Source: Sphingobacteriales bacterium
GTDB taxonomy: Bacteria; Bacteroidota; Bacteroidia; Chitinophagales; JADIYW01
NCBI GenBank assembly: GCA_016719635.1
Contig: JADJYT010000003.1
Span: 248,001-312,000, forward strand
Reading direction: 5' to 3'
DNA: 64,000 bases
The notes beneath the pieces are model-generated. The model saw nothing but the letters and a program-made list of their open reading frames with translations, made no database searches and had not been told where the DNA came from. Made by a program: the position numbers and the translations under genes. Shown here one piece after another: positions 1-9,309 of this stretch. Each line of letters begins with the position of its first letter. Positions within the stretch are counted from its first letter, which is position 1.

Positions 1-974
1 GCTGCAAGGCTGGAAAGCGTATAAGCCAGTAAATAATGCCAGGTGACATAGGTGGTGGAAGGACTCAGAACGGTTATTCCCAAAATAATAAAACCGGCAT
101 GGCCGATGCTGGAATATGCCAGCATACGCTTTGTATTGGATTGGGTGGCTGCAATAACATTGCCCAGCACAATCGTAAGCGTGGAAATGACCAGCAATAT
201 GATATTGTAAGTGGTATAGAAAGAAATGACAACACTGAAGAGCCTGTAAAAACCGACGATGGCTCCAATCTTGACAATAGTTGCCATGAAGGCCGTAATG
301 ACAGTTGGCGCACCTGTGTACACATCCGGTGTCCAGAAATGAAATGGGACTGCCGACATTTTAAATGCGAGCGCAAACAAAATCAACACCAGTCCGACCA
401 TCAGCAGTTGCTGGCTGATTCCATAAGTGGACATGGAGGTCGATACAATCTGCATCAGCTTAAAACTACCGATGGCGCCGTACACAAAGGTGATACCCAG
501 CAGCAAAAAGCCGCTTGCAAAAGAGCCTAAGATAAAATACTTGAAAGCCGCTTCGTTTGAATTCAGGCTTCGCTTATTGCTACCTGCCAGTACATATACA
601 GGAATGGACAATATCTCGACACCGAGAAACAACATCGCAAGATGGGTATAGGAACTTAAAATGAACACACCCACCAGGGAAAACAGCACCAAAGAATAAT
701 GATCTGATTGGCTATGGTCATTCTTTATGTAATTAAAGGAGAAGATCAACCACAAAATGGCAATGAAAGAAAATAATATGGTGAAGGCCAGCGGAATCTT
801 ATCCAGAACCAGCATGCCGTAAATATTTTCATTGGTACCGAAGTCGTTGAAGCAAAAGCCGATATTGACCAGCAATCCGACAATAGCAAAGGGCAGTATC
901 AGCTTACGGATATTCAGTATCTCGAATACCAGCGCTGCGATTCCCAATCCCGATAATAATAATAACTCTTTCAT
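1..974 (-). CDS. nuoN: NADH-quinone oxidoreductase subunit N (3' end outside the window)
   Basis: Antiporter-like, proton-pumping membrane subunit of complex I and the last gene of the nuo operon. About 324 codons from an ATG ending at 974 stay open to the window edge, so the C-terminus is missing. The protein is hydrophobic throughout. It carries the family signature FHFWTPDVYTGAPT about two thirds of the way along, and TKRMLAYSSIGHAGF further on, which is the conserved lysine-bearing helix of the Mrp-antiporter family. It begins 29 nt after the nuoM stop and is surely cotranscribed with it. The identification is firm; only the length is unknown. Confidence 0.95.
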   Translation of the reverse strand, partial: MKELLLLSGLGIAALVFEILNIRKLILPFAIVGLLVNIGFCFNDFGTNENIYGMLVLDKIPLAFTILFSFIAILWLIFSFNYIKNDHSQSDHYSLVLFSLVGVFILSSYTHLAMLFLGVEILSIPVYVLAGSNKRSLNSNEAAFKYFILGSFASGFLLLGITFVYGAIGSFKLMQIVSTSMSTYGISQQLLMVGLVLILFALAFKMSAVPFHFWTPDVYTGAPTVITAFMATIVKIGAIVGFYRLFSVVISFYTTYNIILLVISTLTIVLGNVIAATQSNTKRMLAYSSIGHAGFIILGITVLSPSTTYVTWHYLLAYTLSSLA

Positions 975-1003
975 ATTTCTAACATTCTCTTCGAGAACCT
1001 CTT

Positions 1004-2479
1004 TTATTGTACTGAATTAGCTGTAACACTGTGTACATGATCAATTAATTGTTTTACCGGTTGTTCAGATACATCCAGTATGGTATTTGGAAACAATCCG
1101 AAGAATATCACTAATACCGCAAATCCGGCCAGTATCATCTTTTCATCTTTACTGATTTCACCAAACGTTTGTGTCAGGCTGTTCGATTCACCGTGCATCA
1201 TCGCCTGATAGGCGCGCAGCATATACACTGCTCCCAGAATAACGGTCAACCCCCCAAAGAGAGCCGCCATCATATTATACTGAAAAATACCATGCAGCAG
1301 CAGGAACTCCCCGACAAAACCATTGGTCAGCGGCATGGCTATACTTCCGAGCAATACAATCAGAAACAGGACGCTGAATTCCCGTGATACATTTCGGATA
1401 CCGCCTAACTGATGCATCGTATCCGTTTTCATTTTACTGAAAATGATATCGCACACATAAAATAAGGCGACCACATTGATACCATGAGAAAGCATCTGAT
1501 AAAGTGCACCCTGTACCCCCTGAAGATTCCAGGAAAAAATACCGGCAGCAATCAATCCGACATGCCCGAGCGATGAATACGCCAGCATGCGTTTAAAGTC
1601 TTTTTGTGTCAATGCCATAAGGGATCCGTAGACTACACTTATCACACTTAGTGTAATAACGTATTTGGATGCAAGCTGCCAGCCCAGCGGCACCACCGGT
1701 ATCAGCCAAACGATCAATGCAAAAGCGCCCATTTTCAACATAATACCCGACAAAAGCATGGTACCTTGTGTAGGTGCATTGACGTAGGTATCCGGCTGCC
1801 AGGTATGCAGCGGAAAGATCGGTATTTTGATGGCAAAGGCAAGGTAAAAGGCGATAAACACCAGTAACTGCTCCTTTGCTGTCAACTGCGCACCTACCTG
1901 ATAAAATGCGTTCATGCTGAAACTTCTGTCCGGATTATGCATCCATACAAATATGATAGCCAGCAGCATGAATAAACTACCGAATAGTGTATAAACGAAA
2001 AACTTAAAGGTGATTTTTTGTCTGCCAGCTCCTCCCCATATCAGTGCAATCAGATAAATGGGCAGCAAGGCCAGTTCCCAGAACACGTAAAACAACAAGG
2101 CATCTTTAGCCAAAAACACCCCTAATAAGGCACTTTGCATCAGCAGGATTAAACTAAAATAGGCTTTCGGATTTTTAATGGTTCTTCCTTCCGTACTTTG
2201 AATAATGAAAGGCAGCAATAAAACCGTCAGTAATACCAGAATGATATTAATTCCGTCAACCTTGAGAAAAAAGTCAGCACCTAAAGCCTGTACCCAATCT
2301 GTATGAAAGATGAAATCCGCAGATGCCGGATTTGACTTAAACTGACTGAAGATATACAGACCCACACCTAACGTCACCACCGTACCTAACAGGGCGTTAT
2401 TTTTTGCCTGTTTCTCATTCAGAAACAACGTTGAGAAAACGAAAAGCACCGGTAATATGACCAAGAGTAATACTAACAT
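1004..2479 (-). CDS. nuoM: NADH-quinone oxidoreductase subunit M
   Basis: Proton-pumping antiporter-like subunit of the complex I membrane arm. At 491 residues it has the usual length. It has about 14 hydrophobic helices. The segment FYVFWELALLPIYLIAL holds the essential glutamate (about residue 135), and FPLHTWQPDTYVNAPTQGT and KRMLAYSSLGHVGL are the conserved pumping helices. It follows the 80-residue small membrane gene by 3 nt and precedes nuoN, the standard L-M-N end of a nuo operon apart from that insertion. Confidence 0.97.
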   Translation of the reverse strand: MLVLLLVILPVLFVFSTLFLNEKQAKNNALLGTVVTLGVGLYIFSQFKSNPASADFIFHTDWVQALGADFFLKVDGINIILVLLTVLLLPFIIQSTEGRTIKNPKAYFSLILLMQSALLGVFLAKDALLFYVFWELALLPIYLIALIWGGAGRQKITFKFFVYTLFGSLFMLLAIIFVWMHNPDRSFSMNAFYQVGAQLTAKEQLLVFIAFYLAFAIKIPIFPLHTWQPDTYVNAPTQGTMLLSGIMLKMGAFALIVWLIPVVPLGWQLASKYVITLSVISVVYGSLMALTQKDFKRMLAYSSLGHVGLIAAGIFSWNLQGVQGALYQMLSHGINVVALFYVCDIIFSKMKTDTMHQLGGIRNVSREFSVLFLIVLLGSIAMPLTNGFVGEFLLLHGIFQYNMMAALFGGLTVILGAVYMLRAYQAMMHGESNSLTQTFGEISKDEKMILAGFAVLVIFFGLFPNTILDVSEQPVKQLIDHVHSVTANSVQ

Positions 2480-2482
2480 ATT

Positions 2483-2725
2483 TTACAGACTGAACAACAA
2501 GTAAGCAATTTTTTCAACAACAACAGAATATGTAAATGAGACAACATGGTTTACCCCATTTACTGCGATTTCCGATAATTCATTATCCATATTCCCCGAT
2601 AATGCCAGCAACGCCAACTGTGATACGCCAATAAACAAAGCGATACGCTGTATGTATCTTGCATTGAAGACGTTTAAGGCAGGTATGGCTACTACCAGCA
2701 ACGTCAGTAAGAATATCAGTATCAT
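2483..2725 (-). CDS. Small two-helix membrane protein between nuoL and nuoM
   Basis: An 80-residue protein that I do not recognise. It has a hydrophobic N-terminal helix (MILIFLLTLLVVAIPAL), a second one (about residues 27-43, IQRIALFIGVSQLALLA), a polar middle with several acidic residues, and a moderately hydrophobic end. It is separated by 3 nt from nuoL upstream and 3 nt from nuoM downstream, so it is translated as part of the operon. Tight packing, ATG start and lack of overlap argue that it is a real gene. It could be a lineage-specific complex I accessory or assembly subunit, or a relic of an antiporter-like subunit. The function is inferred from position only. Confidence 0.75.
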   Translation of the reverse strand: MILIFLLTLLVVAIPALNVFNARYIQRIALFIGVSQLALLALSGNMDNELSEIAVNGVNHVVSFTYSVVVEKIAYLLFSL

Positions 2726-2728
2726 ATT

Positions 2729-4630
2729 TTAAATTTTTATAAACATTAATAATATCAAACCTATCATACTCAACACCATCGCAATAGCATAAAATCCTAT
2801 ACTGCCCGTTTGTGTCAGCCTTAATAACTGGCTCCAGTTCACGACGGAAGAGCCTATTCCATTTACCATGGCATCAATCCCTGATCGCTCCACAAACCCG
2901 TACAACAGTCCGGCAATTCTATTCAACGGCTTTACAACAACCGCTTCATAAATCTCATCGATATAGTATTTGTGGTAAATAATTTCCTTAAATAAGGATA
3001 TCGGCGCATCATCATCCTGCGGGATTTGTTTTTTCGCGATGAATATTATTCTGGTCCATAGTATGATTCCTAAAATCAGAACCACCGTTACGCCCATCAA
3101 AAGTAATTCCGTATTCAGCGAAATTTCAGCCTCATTCATTTGGACAGAAGCGGCCAGGAAACCATCCAGCCAATGATGGATATTCAATGCATGGCCAAGC
3201 TCATGCGGGAATCCAATAAAACCGGCAACAACAGAAAGCCCCGCTAAAACCATCAATGGAACCGTCATGCTTTTAGGCGATTCATGTACATGGTTTTTCT
3301 GGATATCATTTCCCCGAAATTCCCCGAAGAAAGTCAGGAAGAACAAACGGAACATATAAAAAGCCGTCATCAATGATACCAGCAATGCCAAAGCAAACAA
3401 TATCTTACTGTGTACAAACAGTTCAGCCAGCATCTGGTCTTTGGAGAAGAAACCCGCAAACGGCGGAATGCCTGCAATGGCTATGGCAGCTATCATGAAG
3501 GTAACGTAGGTAAGGGGCATTTTATTTTTCAATCCGCCCATATTGCGTATATCCTGATCACCGCTCATACCGTGAATCACACTGCCGGCACCGAGGAATA
3601 GCAAGGCCTTAAAGAATGCATGCGTGACAACGTGAAATACACCGGCGGAAAATGCGCCAACGCCCAATGCACAGAATATCAGTCCTAACTGGGATACCGT
3701 CGAATATGCCAGCACTTTTTTAATATCATTCTGAAACAAGGCAATGGAGGCGGATAATAAAGCCGTTGCAATTCCCACGATGGAAATAATTTCCATCGTC
3801 AGCGGCGCGGCGCTGAATAAGGTTCCGCATCTGGCAACCATATAAATTCCGGCTGTCACCATTGTGGCAGCGTGAATCAGGGCAGATACGGGTGTCGGGC
3901 CAGCCATTGCATCCGGCAGCCAGGTGTATAATGGTATCTGTGCGGATTTACCCATGGCACCGACAAACAACAACATGGTTATCAGTGTCACCAGCTTTCC
4001 GTCTACCACAACATTACCCACCTCACCAAACACATGGTGATAATTGATACTGCCAAAAACGCCGAACGTGAGGATGATACCCAGCAGGAACCCCAAATCA
4101 CCGATGCGGTTCATGATAAATGCTTTATTAGCAGCGTTGCTGTATCTGATATTTTTAAACCAAAATCCAATTAAAAGATAAGAGCAAAGCCCAACCCCTT
4201 CCCATCCTACAAACATCAGCAGGAAGTTATCTCCCAATACCAGTAAAAGCATAAAGAAGACAAAAAGGTTCAGATAGGAAAAATAGCGGTTGTAATCTTT
4301 CTCATCGTGCATGTATCCGGCGGAATAGACATGAATCAGAAATCCGACTCCTGTGATAACCAGCAGAAAAATGACAGACAATGAATCTACCAAAAATGAA
4401 AAGTCTGCATGAAAATCTCCTACACTTATCCAGTTCATCAAAGGCACGGTGACGGCCTGATTGTCAGAAAGCTGAGAAAAGAAAAGCAGTACTGCTACAA
4501 GGAAAGAAGCCAGTATACTTCCGGGTGCCAGATAGGTGGTGATATGCTTTGGTAATTTTTTGCCCAACAAAGAGATGATGGTAAAACTCACCAACGGAAA
4601 TAAAGGAATAAGATAGACTAATTGCTGCAT
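2729..4630 (-). CDS. nuoL: NADH-quinone oxidoreductase subunit L
   Basis: The distal proton-pumping subunit of complex I, 633 residues, the usual size. The motif LMFVGWEGVGLCSYLLIGFW contains the conserved glutamate. The core also shows PLYTWLPDAMAGPTPVSALI, HAATMVTAGIYMVAR and KKVLAYSTVSQLGLI. The C-terminal third carries the long lateral helix and final anchoring helix typical of NuoL. It lies 7 nt after the OmpA-like lipoprotein gene and 3 nt before the small membrane gene, in one transcription unit. Confidence 0.97.
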   Translation of the reverse strand: MQQLVYLIPLFPLVSFTIISLLGKKLPKHITTYLAPGSILASFLVAVLLFFSQLSDNQAVTVPLMNWISVGDFHADFSFLVDSLSVIFLLVITGVGFLIHVYSAGYMHDEKDYNRYFSYLNLFVFFMLLLVLGDNFLLMFVGWEGVGLCSYLLIGFWFKNIRYSNAANKAFIMNRIGDLGFLLGIILTFGVFGSINYHHVFGEVGNVVVDGKLVTLITMLLFVGAMGKSAQIPLYTWLPDAMAGPTPVSALIHAATMVTAGIYMVARCGTLFSAAPLTMEIISIVGIATALLSASIALFQNDIKKVLAYSTVSQLGLIFCALGVGAFSAGVFHVVTHAFFKALLFLGAGSVIHGMSGDQDIRNMGGLKNKMPLTYVTFMIAAIAIAGIPPFAGFFSKDQMLAELFVHSKILFALALLVSLMTAFYMFRLFFLTFFGEFRGNDIQKNHVHESPKSMTVPLMVLAGLSVVAGFIGFPHELGHALNIHHWLDGFLAASVQMNEAEISLNTELLLMGVTVVLILGIILWTRIIFIAKKQIPQDDDAPISLFKEIIYHKYYIDEIYEAVVVKPLNRIAGLLYGFVERSGIDAMVNGIGSSVVNWSQLLRLTQTGSIGFYAIAMVLSMIGLILLMFIKI

Positions 4631-4637
4631 GAACCTG

Positions 4638-5519
4638 TTATTGTTTTACTTCTAACAATTTAAAAAACTCATCCAGTTTTGGCATGATGATAATCTCCGT
4701 ACGTCGGTTGACTGTTCTGTTCGCAGGCGTATCATTGGCCACTTTAGGATAATATTCGGAACGGCCGCCGGCAATCATTCTGCCCGGATCGACGCCGTCT
4801 TTCAACTGCAATCCACGTGCAACGCAAGTGGCGCGTTTTACACTCCAATCCCAGTTGTCCGCCATACAGGCAGTGGCAATCTGAACATTGTCGGTATTTC
4901 CTTCAATCAGCACATCAAAGGTTTTGTAATCGTTGATCACCCTTGAAATTTTCTCCAGAATGGCGCCCGCTCTCGATGATATTTCAGCACTGCCGGATTT
5001 ATAGAGCATTCCATCTGACAATGAAATCAACACCACTCCTTTGTCCACTCTCACGTTCACATCGGTATCATTCACATCTACCAGGGAACGTTTTAAATTC
5101 AACACCAAGACCAGATTCAATGAATCCTTAGAACGGATCTGGGCATTCAACAAGCTGATATCCCTGCTTTGTTTATCAATCGTTTCCAGTGATTTTTTGA
5201 TGCTTTCCGCTCCTTCCTTGCTGATAACGGACAAATTTGTCAGCTGATCAAGCAATTTACCATTAGTAGATTTCTGAAAGTCCACTTCTTTCAACAGCTC
5301 TTCGATTTTCGATTTTGCTTTAGCCAATTCTGCCGACAGTGCATCATAATCACCGGATTTCTGACCAAACTTTTTCTCACACTCAGCAAGATCAGACGTT
5401 GTCTGGCGCAGAGCCTGCTCGAGTTTATCCTTATCCAGCTGAGTCGCCTGAAACTTCTTCTTGCTTACACAGGAAGACAAGGCAATCAATGCTATCAATA
5501 CAATTCCAACTTTTTTCAT
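4638..5519 (-). CDS. OmpA-family peptidoglycan-binding lipoprotein inside the nuo operon
   Basis: A 293-residue outer-membrane-type lipoprotein. The signal peptide MKKVGIVLIALIALSSC ends in a lipobox with Cys17. Residues about 25-130 are a charged heptad-rich coiled coil. The C-terminal 130 residues are an OmpA_C domain, with the peptidoglycan-binding stretch IEGNTDNVQIATA, the conserved SVKRATCVARGL helix and NRTVNRRTEIII near the end. Such proteins tether the envelope to peptidoglycan. It lies between nuoK (25 nt upstream) and nuoL (7 nt downstream) on the same strand, an unexpected place for an envelope lipoprotein. It is cotranscribed with complex I, but no mechanistic link to respiration is visible. 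Confidence 0.9.
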   Translation of the reverse strand: MKKVGIVLIALIALSSCVSKKKFQATQLDKDKLEQALRQTTSDLAECEKKFGQKSGDYDALSAELAKAKSKIEELLKEVDFQKSTNGKLLDQLTNLSVISKEGAESIKKSLETIDKQSRDISLLNAQIRSKDSLNLVLVLNLKRSLVDVNDTDVNVRVDKGVVLISLSDGMLYKSGSAEISSRAGAILEKISRVINDYKTFDVLIEGNTDNVQIATACMADNWDWSVKRATCVARGLQLKDGVDPGRMIAGGRSEYYPKVANDTPANRTVNRRTEIIIMPKLDEFFKLLEVKQ

Positions 5520-5544
5520 AACTTATAATTATATGATTTATGAA

Positions 5545-5865
5545 TTACCACTTCAGTTTATTTAATGCATCAATATCGGTCGATTTGGTATTCCGGTATA
5601 TCATCATCAAAATAGCCAAACCTACCGCCACTTCCGCTGCAGCCACTACCATAATGAAGAACACGAACACCTGTCCGCTGCTGTCGCCCAGGTATCTGGA
5701 AAAAGCCACCATCAGCAAGTTGACGGCATTCAGCATCAGCTCAATACACATGAAAATGATAATGGCATTTCGTCTGAACAGAACGCCTAATACGCCAATA
5801 CAGAAAAGTGTTACAGCGAGATAAATGTACCACTGAATCGGAATACCTATTATTACTTCTTTCAT
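5545..5865 (-). CDS. nuoK: NADH-quinone oxidoreductase subunit K
   Basis: Small membrane subunit of complex I with three transmembrane helices, 106 residues against about 100 for the family. The conserved helix FMCIELMLNAVNLLMVAFSR includes the glutamate of the proton path, and FFIMVVAAAEVAVGLAI contains the second conserved glutamate. It follows nuoJ by 72 nt and precedes the OmpA-like lipoprotein gene. Confidence 0.97.
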   Translation of the reverse strand: MKEVIIGIPIQWYIYLAVTLFCIGVLGVLFRRNAIIIFMCIELMLNAVNLLMVAFSRYLGDSSGQVFVFFIMVVAAAEVAVGLAILMMIYRNTKSTDIDALNKLKW

Positions 5866-5937
5866 TTTATTTAATTATCGTTATATGTCACAAGTTATTA
5901 CCGCTGTTTATAGCCTGCCTGTAACATTCACCTGTCA

Positions 5938-6441
5938 TCAATGTATATCTTTTTTACTCAGGAACACCGCTCCTACCATGGCCGACAAAAAAAGTATCGA
6001 CGAAATTTCAAACGGAAGCATATATTCCTTAAATAATACTTTTCCTAGATTCTCCACCAACCCGATATTGCTGTTTTGTGCGGATGGAAGCATACCTGTT
6101 TCAGCCCCTTTCAACAGGGCGACAAGACAAACCAGCAACAATCCGGCCGAGACGGCAGCAGCGACCTTCGGTATATTTTTCTTATGCGGTTCAATTTCTT
6201 TGTTCAGATTCAACATCATGATGACATATAAAAACAGTACCATGATAGCGCCGGCATATACGATAATATGCACTACCGCAAGAAACTGTGCATTTAAAAT
6301 CAGGAAATGGCCGGCGATGGCGAAAAAAGTGACCACCAAATACAAAACAGAGTGTACCGGATTTTTATCGAATATGACCATAAGCGCACTCAGCACAGCC
6401 ACAAAGGATAAAAAGAAAAATAAATACTGCGATAGATGCAT
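5938..6441 (-). CDS. nuoJ: NADH-quinone oxidoreductase subunit J
   Basis: Complex I membrane subunit next to the quinone-binding region, 167 residues with five predicted helices. Recognisable family features are NPVHSVLYLVVTFFAIAGHF near residue 30, AVVHIIVYAGAIMVLFLYVI around residue 60 (the pi-bulge helix region), and MMLNLNKE after it. The order nuoI, nuoJ, nuoK is canonical. Confidence 0.96.
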   Translation of the reverse strand: MHLSQYLFFFLSFVAVLSALMVIFDKNPVHSVLYLVVTFFAIAGHFLILNAQFLAVVHIIVYAGAIMVLFLYVIMMLNLNKEIEPHKKNIPKVAAAVSAGLLLVCLVALLKGAETGMLPSAQNSNIGLVENLGKVLFKEYMLPFEISSILFLSAMVGAVFLSKKDIH

Positions 6442-6444
6442 ATC

Positions 6445-6540
6445 AGATGTGAGATTTGAGATGTGAGATTTGAGATTTATTTTTCATTTCATTATTGTTA
6501 TTTAATGTGTTTGCTGATTACTTCGTTCCTCGCAATGACC
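6445..6540. repeat. Short tandem repeat and dispersed-repeat tail between nuoI and nuoJ
   Basis: The 102-nt gap between nuoI and nuoJ starts with a 14-bp unit (agatgtgagatttg) present about 2.4 times at 6445-6478. It ends with acttcgttcctcgcaatgac near 6520. That tail resembles the end of the 155-bp repeat units near 41420 and 41575 (ttcgttcctc ... aatgacggg). It looks like the relic of a dispersed intergenic element. No gene or clear regulatory structure is visible. Confidence 0.6.
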
Positions 6541-6543
6541 TAT

Positions 6544-7155
6544 TTAATGATGTTTGTTTTCGTTTAATAAGTTTCCCCTGTCTTTCCAGGTTTGATTATG
6601 ATATTTAGTTTTGTCTTTTTTAAACTCCACTACTTCCGGTGTTTGCCTTTCCGATAAATCGATTGGATGATTTACATCTTCCACCAGTTTATCTTTGCCA
6701 TATACCATATCTTTTCTGTTACCTGAAACGGGAACTATCCTGTCCGTCAGGAAGATGGCTTCTTTCGGACATGCTTCTTCACACAACCCGCAGAAAATAC
6801 ATCTCAGCATATTGATTTCATAAACAGCCGCATACTTTTCTTCCCTGTATAAATGCTCATCCCCTTTCCTGCGTTCTGCTGCATCCATCGTAATGGCTTC
6901 TGCCGGGCAGGCCACTGCGCACAATCCGCAGGCCGTACAGCGTTCAGCACCGTTTTCATCTCTTTTCAGTACATGCTGCCCCCTGTAGGTGCCGGAGATT
7001 TCTCTTTTTACTTCCGGATATCTGACAGTAGCCGGTTTTTTAAATAAATGCCTGAACGTAATAGTCATACCATTTGCTATGGCAGGCAGGTATAACTGCT
7101 CTACCAGGCTCATTTCTTTTTTTACTACTACCTTTTTTCTGTTCGTAAGTTGCAT
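6544..7155 (-). CDS. nuoI: NADH-quinone oxidoreductase subunit I (two 4Fe-4S clusters)
   Basis: Hydrophilic connecting subunit that carries clusters N6a and N6b to the quinone site. At 203 residues it is within the family range. Two ferredoxin motifs are visible: CTACGLCAVACPAEAI and CIFCGLCEEACPKEAI. The N-terminal amphipathic region FRHLFKKPATVRYPE is typical. The lysine-rich first 15 residues are an extension; the ATG at 7155 is kept because nuoH ends just upstream, although the later Met (MSLVEQ) is also possible. Confidence 0.97.
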   Translation of the reverse strand: MQLTNRKKVVVKKEMSLVEQLYLPAIANGMTITFRHLFKKPATVRYPEVKREISGTYRGQHVLKRDENGAERCTACGLCAVACPAEAITMDAAERRKGDEHLYREEKYAAVYEINMLRCIFCGLCEEACPKEAIFLTDRIVPVSGNRKDMVYGKDKLVEDVNHPIDLSERQTPEVVEFKKDKTKYHNQTWKDRGNLLNENKHH

Positions 7156-7173
7156 ACGCTACTTTTATTCATA

Positions 7174-8202
7174 CTAAACCTTTCCCAACGCATACATCAG
7201 CACACCTGTTGCCAGAATATTGAATATTGCCAAAGGAATTAAAATTTTCCAACCTAAATTCATCAGCTGGTCATACCTGAACCTTGGAATCGTCCATCTC
7301 ACCCACATAAAAAAGAAGATAAAGAAGATGATTTTCCCAAAGAAGAATGCAAATTGCAATATAGACAAGACATTTCCGTCTATCGGTAAATGATTTTGAA
7401 ACGGAATATTATAGCCACCGAAATACAGCGAAGAGATAATCGCAGACGAGATAAATATGTTGATGTATTCCGCAAACAGATAAAAACCGAGTTTCATGGA
7501 TGAATATTCGGTATGATAACCGCCTACCAGTTCCGTTTCACATTCCGGCAAGTCAAAAGGAGCCCGATTCGTTTCTGCAAATGCACATATCAGAAAGATT
7601 AAAAATCCCAACGGCTGATAAACGACATTCCACATGGTTCCATCCTGCTGCCGCACGATTTCACCCAGGCTCAAGGAACCTGTTTTCATTATCAACGCCA
7701 CCAGGGCTAAACCCATAGCGATTTCATAGCTGATCATCTGAGAGGAAGCGCGCAAAGCACCGAGCATGGAGTATTTATTATTCGATGCCCACCCGCCAAT
7801 CATGATACCATATACGCCAAAAGACACCACGCCAAAAACATAGAGAATGCCGATATTGATATCCGCAATCTGCAATGGAAATGAATAATCGCCGATATTG
7901 ATATTGCCGCCCCACGGCACCACCACGCCCGTCATCAATGCGGTGAGCATAGCCAGGCTCGGCCCTAAAATAAACAAGAATTTATTAGATACGGTCGGAA
8001 TGATTTCTTCTTTCATAAACATCTTCAAACCGTCCGCCATCGGCTGCAGGATACCAAACGGACCGGCTCTGTCCGGACCGATTCTATCCTGCATAAATGC
8101 CGCCACTTTCCTTTCTGCATACGTTGAATAGGCTGCAACACCCAATGATATCAGGAATACCAACAGTACCAAAATAGTTTTATACAGGATAAATATCGCC
8201 AT
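7174..8202 (-). CDS. nuoH: NADH-quinone oxidoreductase subunit H
   Basis: Membrane subunit forming the quinone chamber of complex I, 342 residues with eight or nine helices. The hallmark segment YAERKVAAFMQDRIGPDRAG is followed by FGILQPMADGLKMFMKEEI. FAETNRAPFDLPECETELVG is the strongly conserved acidic loop. Its start codon overlaps the nuoG stop codon by one base, indicating translational coupling. Confidence 0.97.
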   Translation of the reverse strand: MAIFILYKTILVLLVFLISLGVAAYSTYAERKVAAFMQDRIGPDRAGPFGILQPMADGLKMFMKEEIIPTVSNKFLFILGPSLAMLTALMTGVVVPWGGNINIGDYSFPLQIADINIGILYVFGVVSFGVYGIMIGGWASNNKYSMLGALRASSQMISYEIAMGLALVALIMKTGSLSLGEIVRQQDGTMWNVVYQPLGFLIFLICAFAETNRAPFDLPECETELVGGYHTEYSSMKLGFYLFAEYINIFISSAIISSLYFGGYNIPFQNHLPIDGNVLSILQFAFFFGKIIFFIFFFMWVRWTIPRFRYDQLMNLGWKILIPLAIFNILATGVLMYALGKV

Positions 8203-9227
8203 TACTTTTCAATATTATTCGGATTCAAGGCACCTTCGCCCAAATCCACTTTTTTACCTTCTAATTTTTGCATGTGTTTATAAACACCAATCTGTAATTT
8301 TTTCAACTCATAATGATTTTGAGAAATAACGGAATGATGGCTTACTTTACTCGGTCCTTCTATCGTCCAGTCTTTCACCTGTTTTTTATCAAAGCGACAA
8401 TCATTACAGATAAATTCCTCCACTTCTCCCCACCTGTCTTTGCGGGCGGTAACACGCAATACATCCTCTCCTTTCATCCACAAGCGGACCTTGCCGGAAC
8501 ATTTCGGGCAATCTCTGTGCGCATCTACCGGATTGGTAAACCAAACACGGCTTTTGAAACGGAATGTCCTGTCCGTTAATGCACCTACCGGACAAACATC
8601 AATCACATTTCCGGAAAAATCATTTTCAATCGCCTTTTCGATATAGGTAGAAATTTCAGCGTGGTCGCCACGATTAATCACACCATGAACGCGGCCGTCG
8701 GTAATCTGCTCACATGTTTTCACGCATCGGTAACACAGAATACACCGGTTCATGTGCAGCTTGATCTTATTTCCTATATCGATTGGATCAAACTCTCTGC
8801 GCTGAAATTCATAGCGTGTTCCTTCTTTGCCATTTTCATAGCTTAAATCCTGCAGATGACATTCCCCAGCCTGGTCGCAGACCGGACAATCCAAAGGGTG
8901 GTTGATCAGTAAAAACTCCACCACACCGGCACGGGCTTCAAGTAATTCAGGGGAAGTCGTATTCCGCACCACCATACCGTCCATCACGTTTGTTCTGCAA
9001 CTGGGAACCGGTTTCGGCATAGGACGCGGATCTTTTTCCGAACCTTTTTCCACCGTGACGATACAGGTTCTGCAATAGCCACCGGAGGTTTTCAGCTTGG
9101 AATAATAACACATGGTTGGCGGTGCAATGTTTGTGCCGTGTTGCTCGTCTATCCTTCTTGCCGCTGCCAGAATACTGGTGCCGTCCGGAACTTCGATGGT
9201 TGTATCGTCTATGGTTACCTTTGCCAT
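8202..9227 (-). CDS. nuoG: NADH-quinone oxidoreductase subunit G, short form
   Basis: Electron-input-arm subunit with several Fe-S clusters. It has an N-terminal 2Fe-2S ferredoxin domain (MCYYSKLKTSGGYCRTC, then PSCRTN), the His/Cys 4Fe-4S motif (HPLDCPVCDQAGECHLQD), and a 4Fe-4S ferredoxin-like pair (CILCYRCVKTC and DVCPVGALTDR). It is only 341 residues, against 700-900 in Proteobacteria, and lacks the large molybdopterin-oxidoreductase-like domain. Only the start of that domain survives, with two CxxC pairs (DCPKCSG and ICNDC). As I recall, short NuoG is usual in Bacteroidota, so this is not a truncation. Confidence 0.95.
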   Translation of the reverse strand: MAKVTIDDTTIEVPDGTSILAAARRIDEQHGTNIAPPTMCYYSKLKTSGGYCRTCIVTVEKGSEKDPRPMPKPVPSCRTNVMDGMVVRNTTSPELLEARAGVVEFLLINHPLDCPVCDQAGECHLQDLSYENGKEGTRYEFQRREFDPIDIGNKIKLHMNRCILCYRCVKTCEQITDGRVHGVINRGDHAEISTYIEKAIENDFSGNVIDVCPVGALTDRTFRFKSRVWFTNPVDAHRDCPKCSGKVRLWMKGEDVLRVTARKDRWGEVEEFICNDCRFDKKQVKDWTIEGPSKVSHHSVISQNHYELKKLQIGVYKHMQKLEGKKVDLGEGALNPNNIEK

Positions 9228-9309
9228 GTTAAAAATTAATAAGTTTGAATGAAAAAGCCATAAGTTTTTAGTTGTTTTTTAATAGCTTTTCTTCAAGTTT
9301 CCACACAAC

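Noticed and set aside
5885..6466. 193-codon plus-strand frame opposite nuoJ
   Set aside because: Antisense shadow of nuoJ; low-complexity translation without family signature.
8202..9227. Truncated nuoG pseudogene
   Set aside because: The short form with the N-terminal Fe-S domains and without the large C-terminal domain is what I recall as usual in Bacteroidota, and the end is coupled to nuoH.
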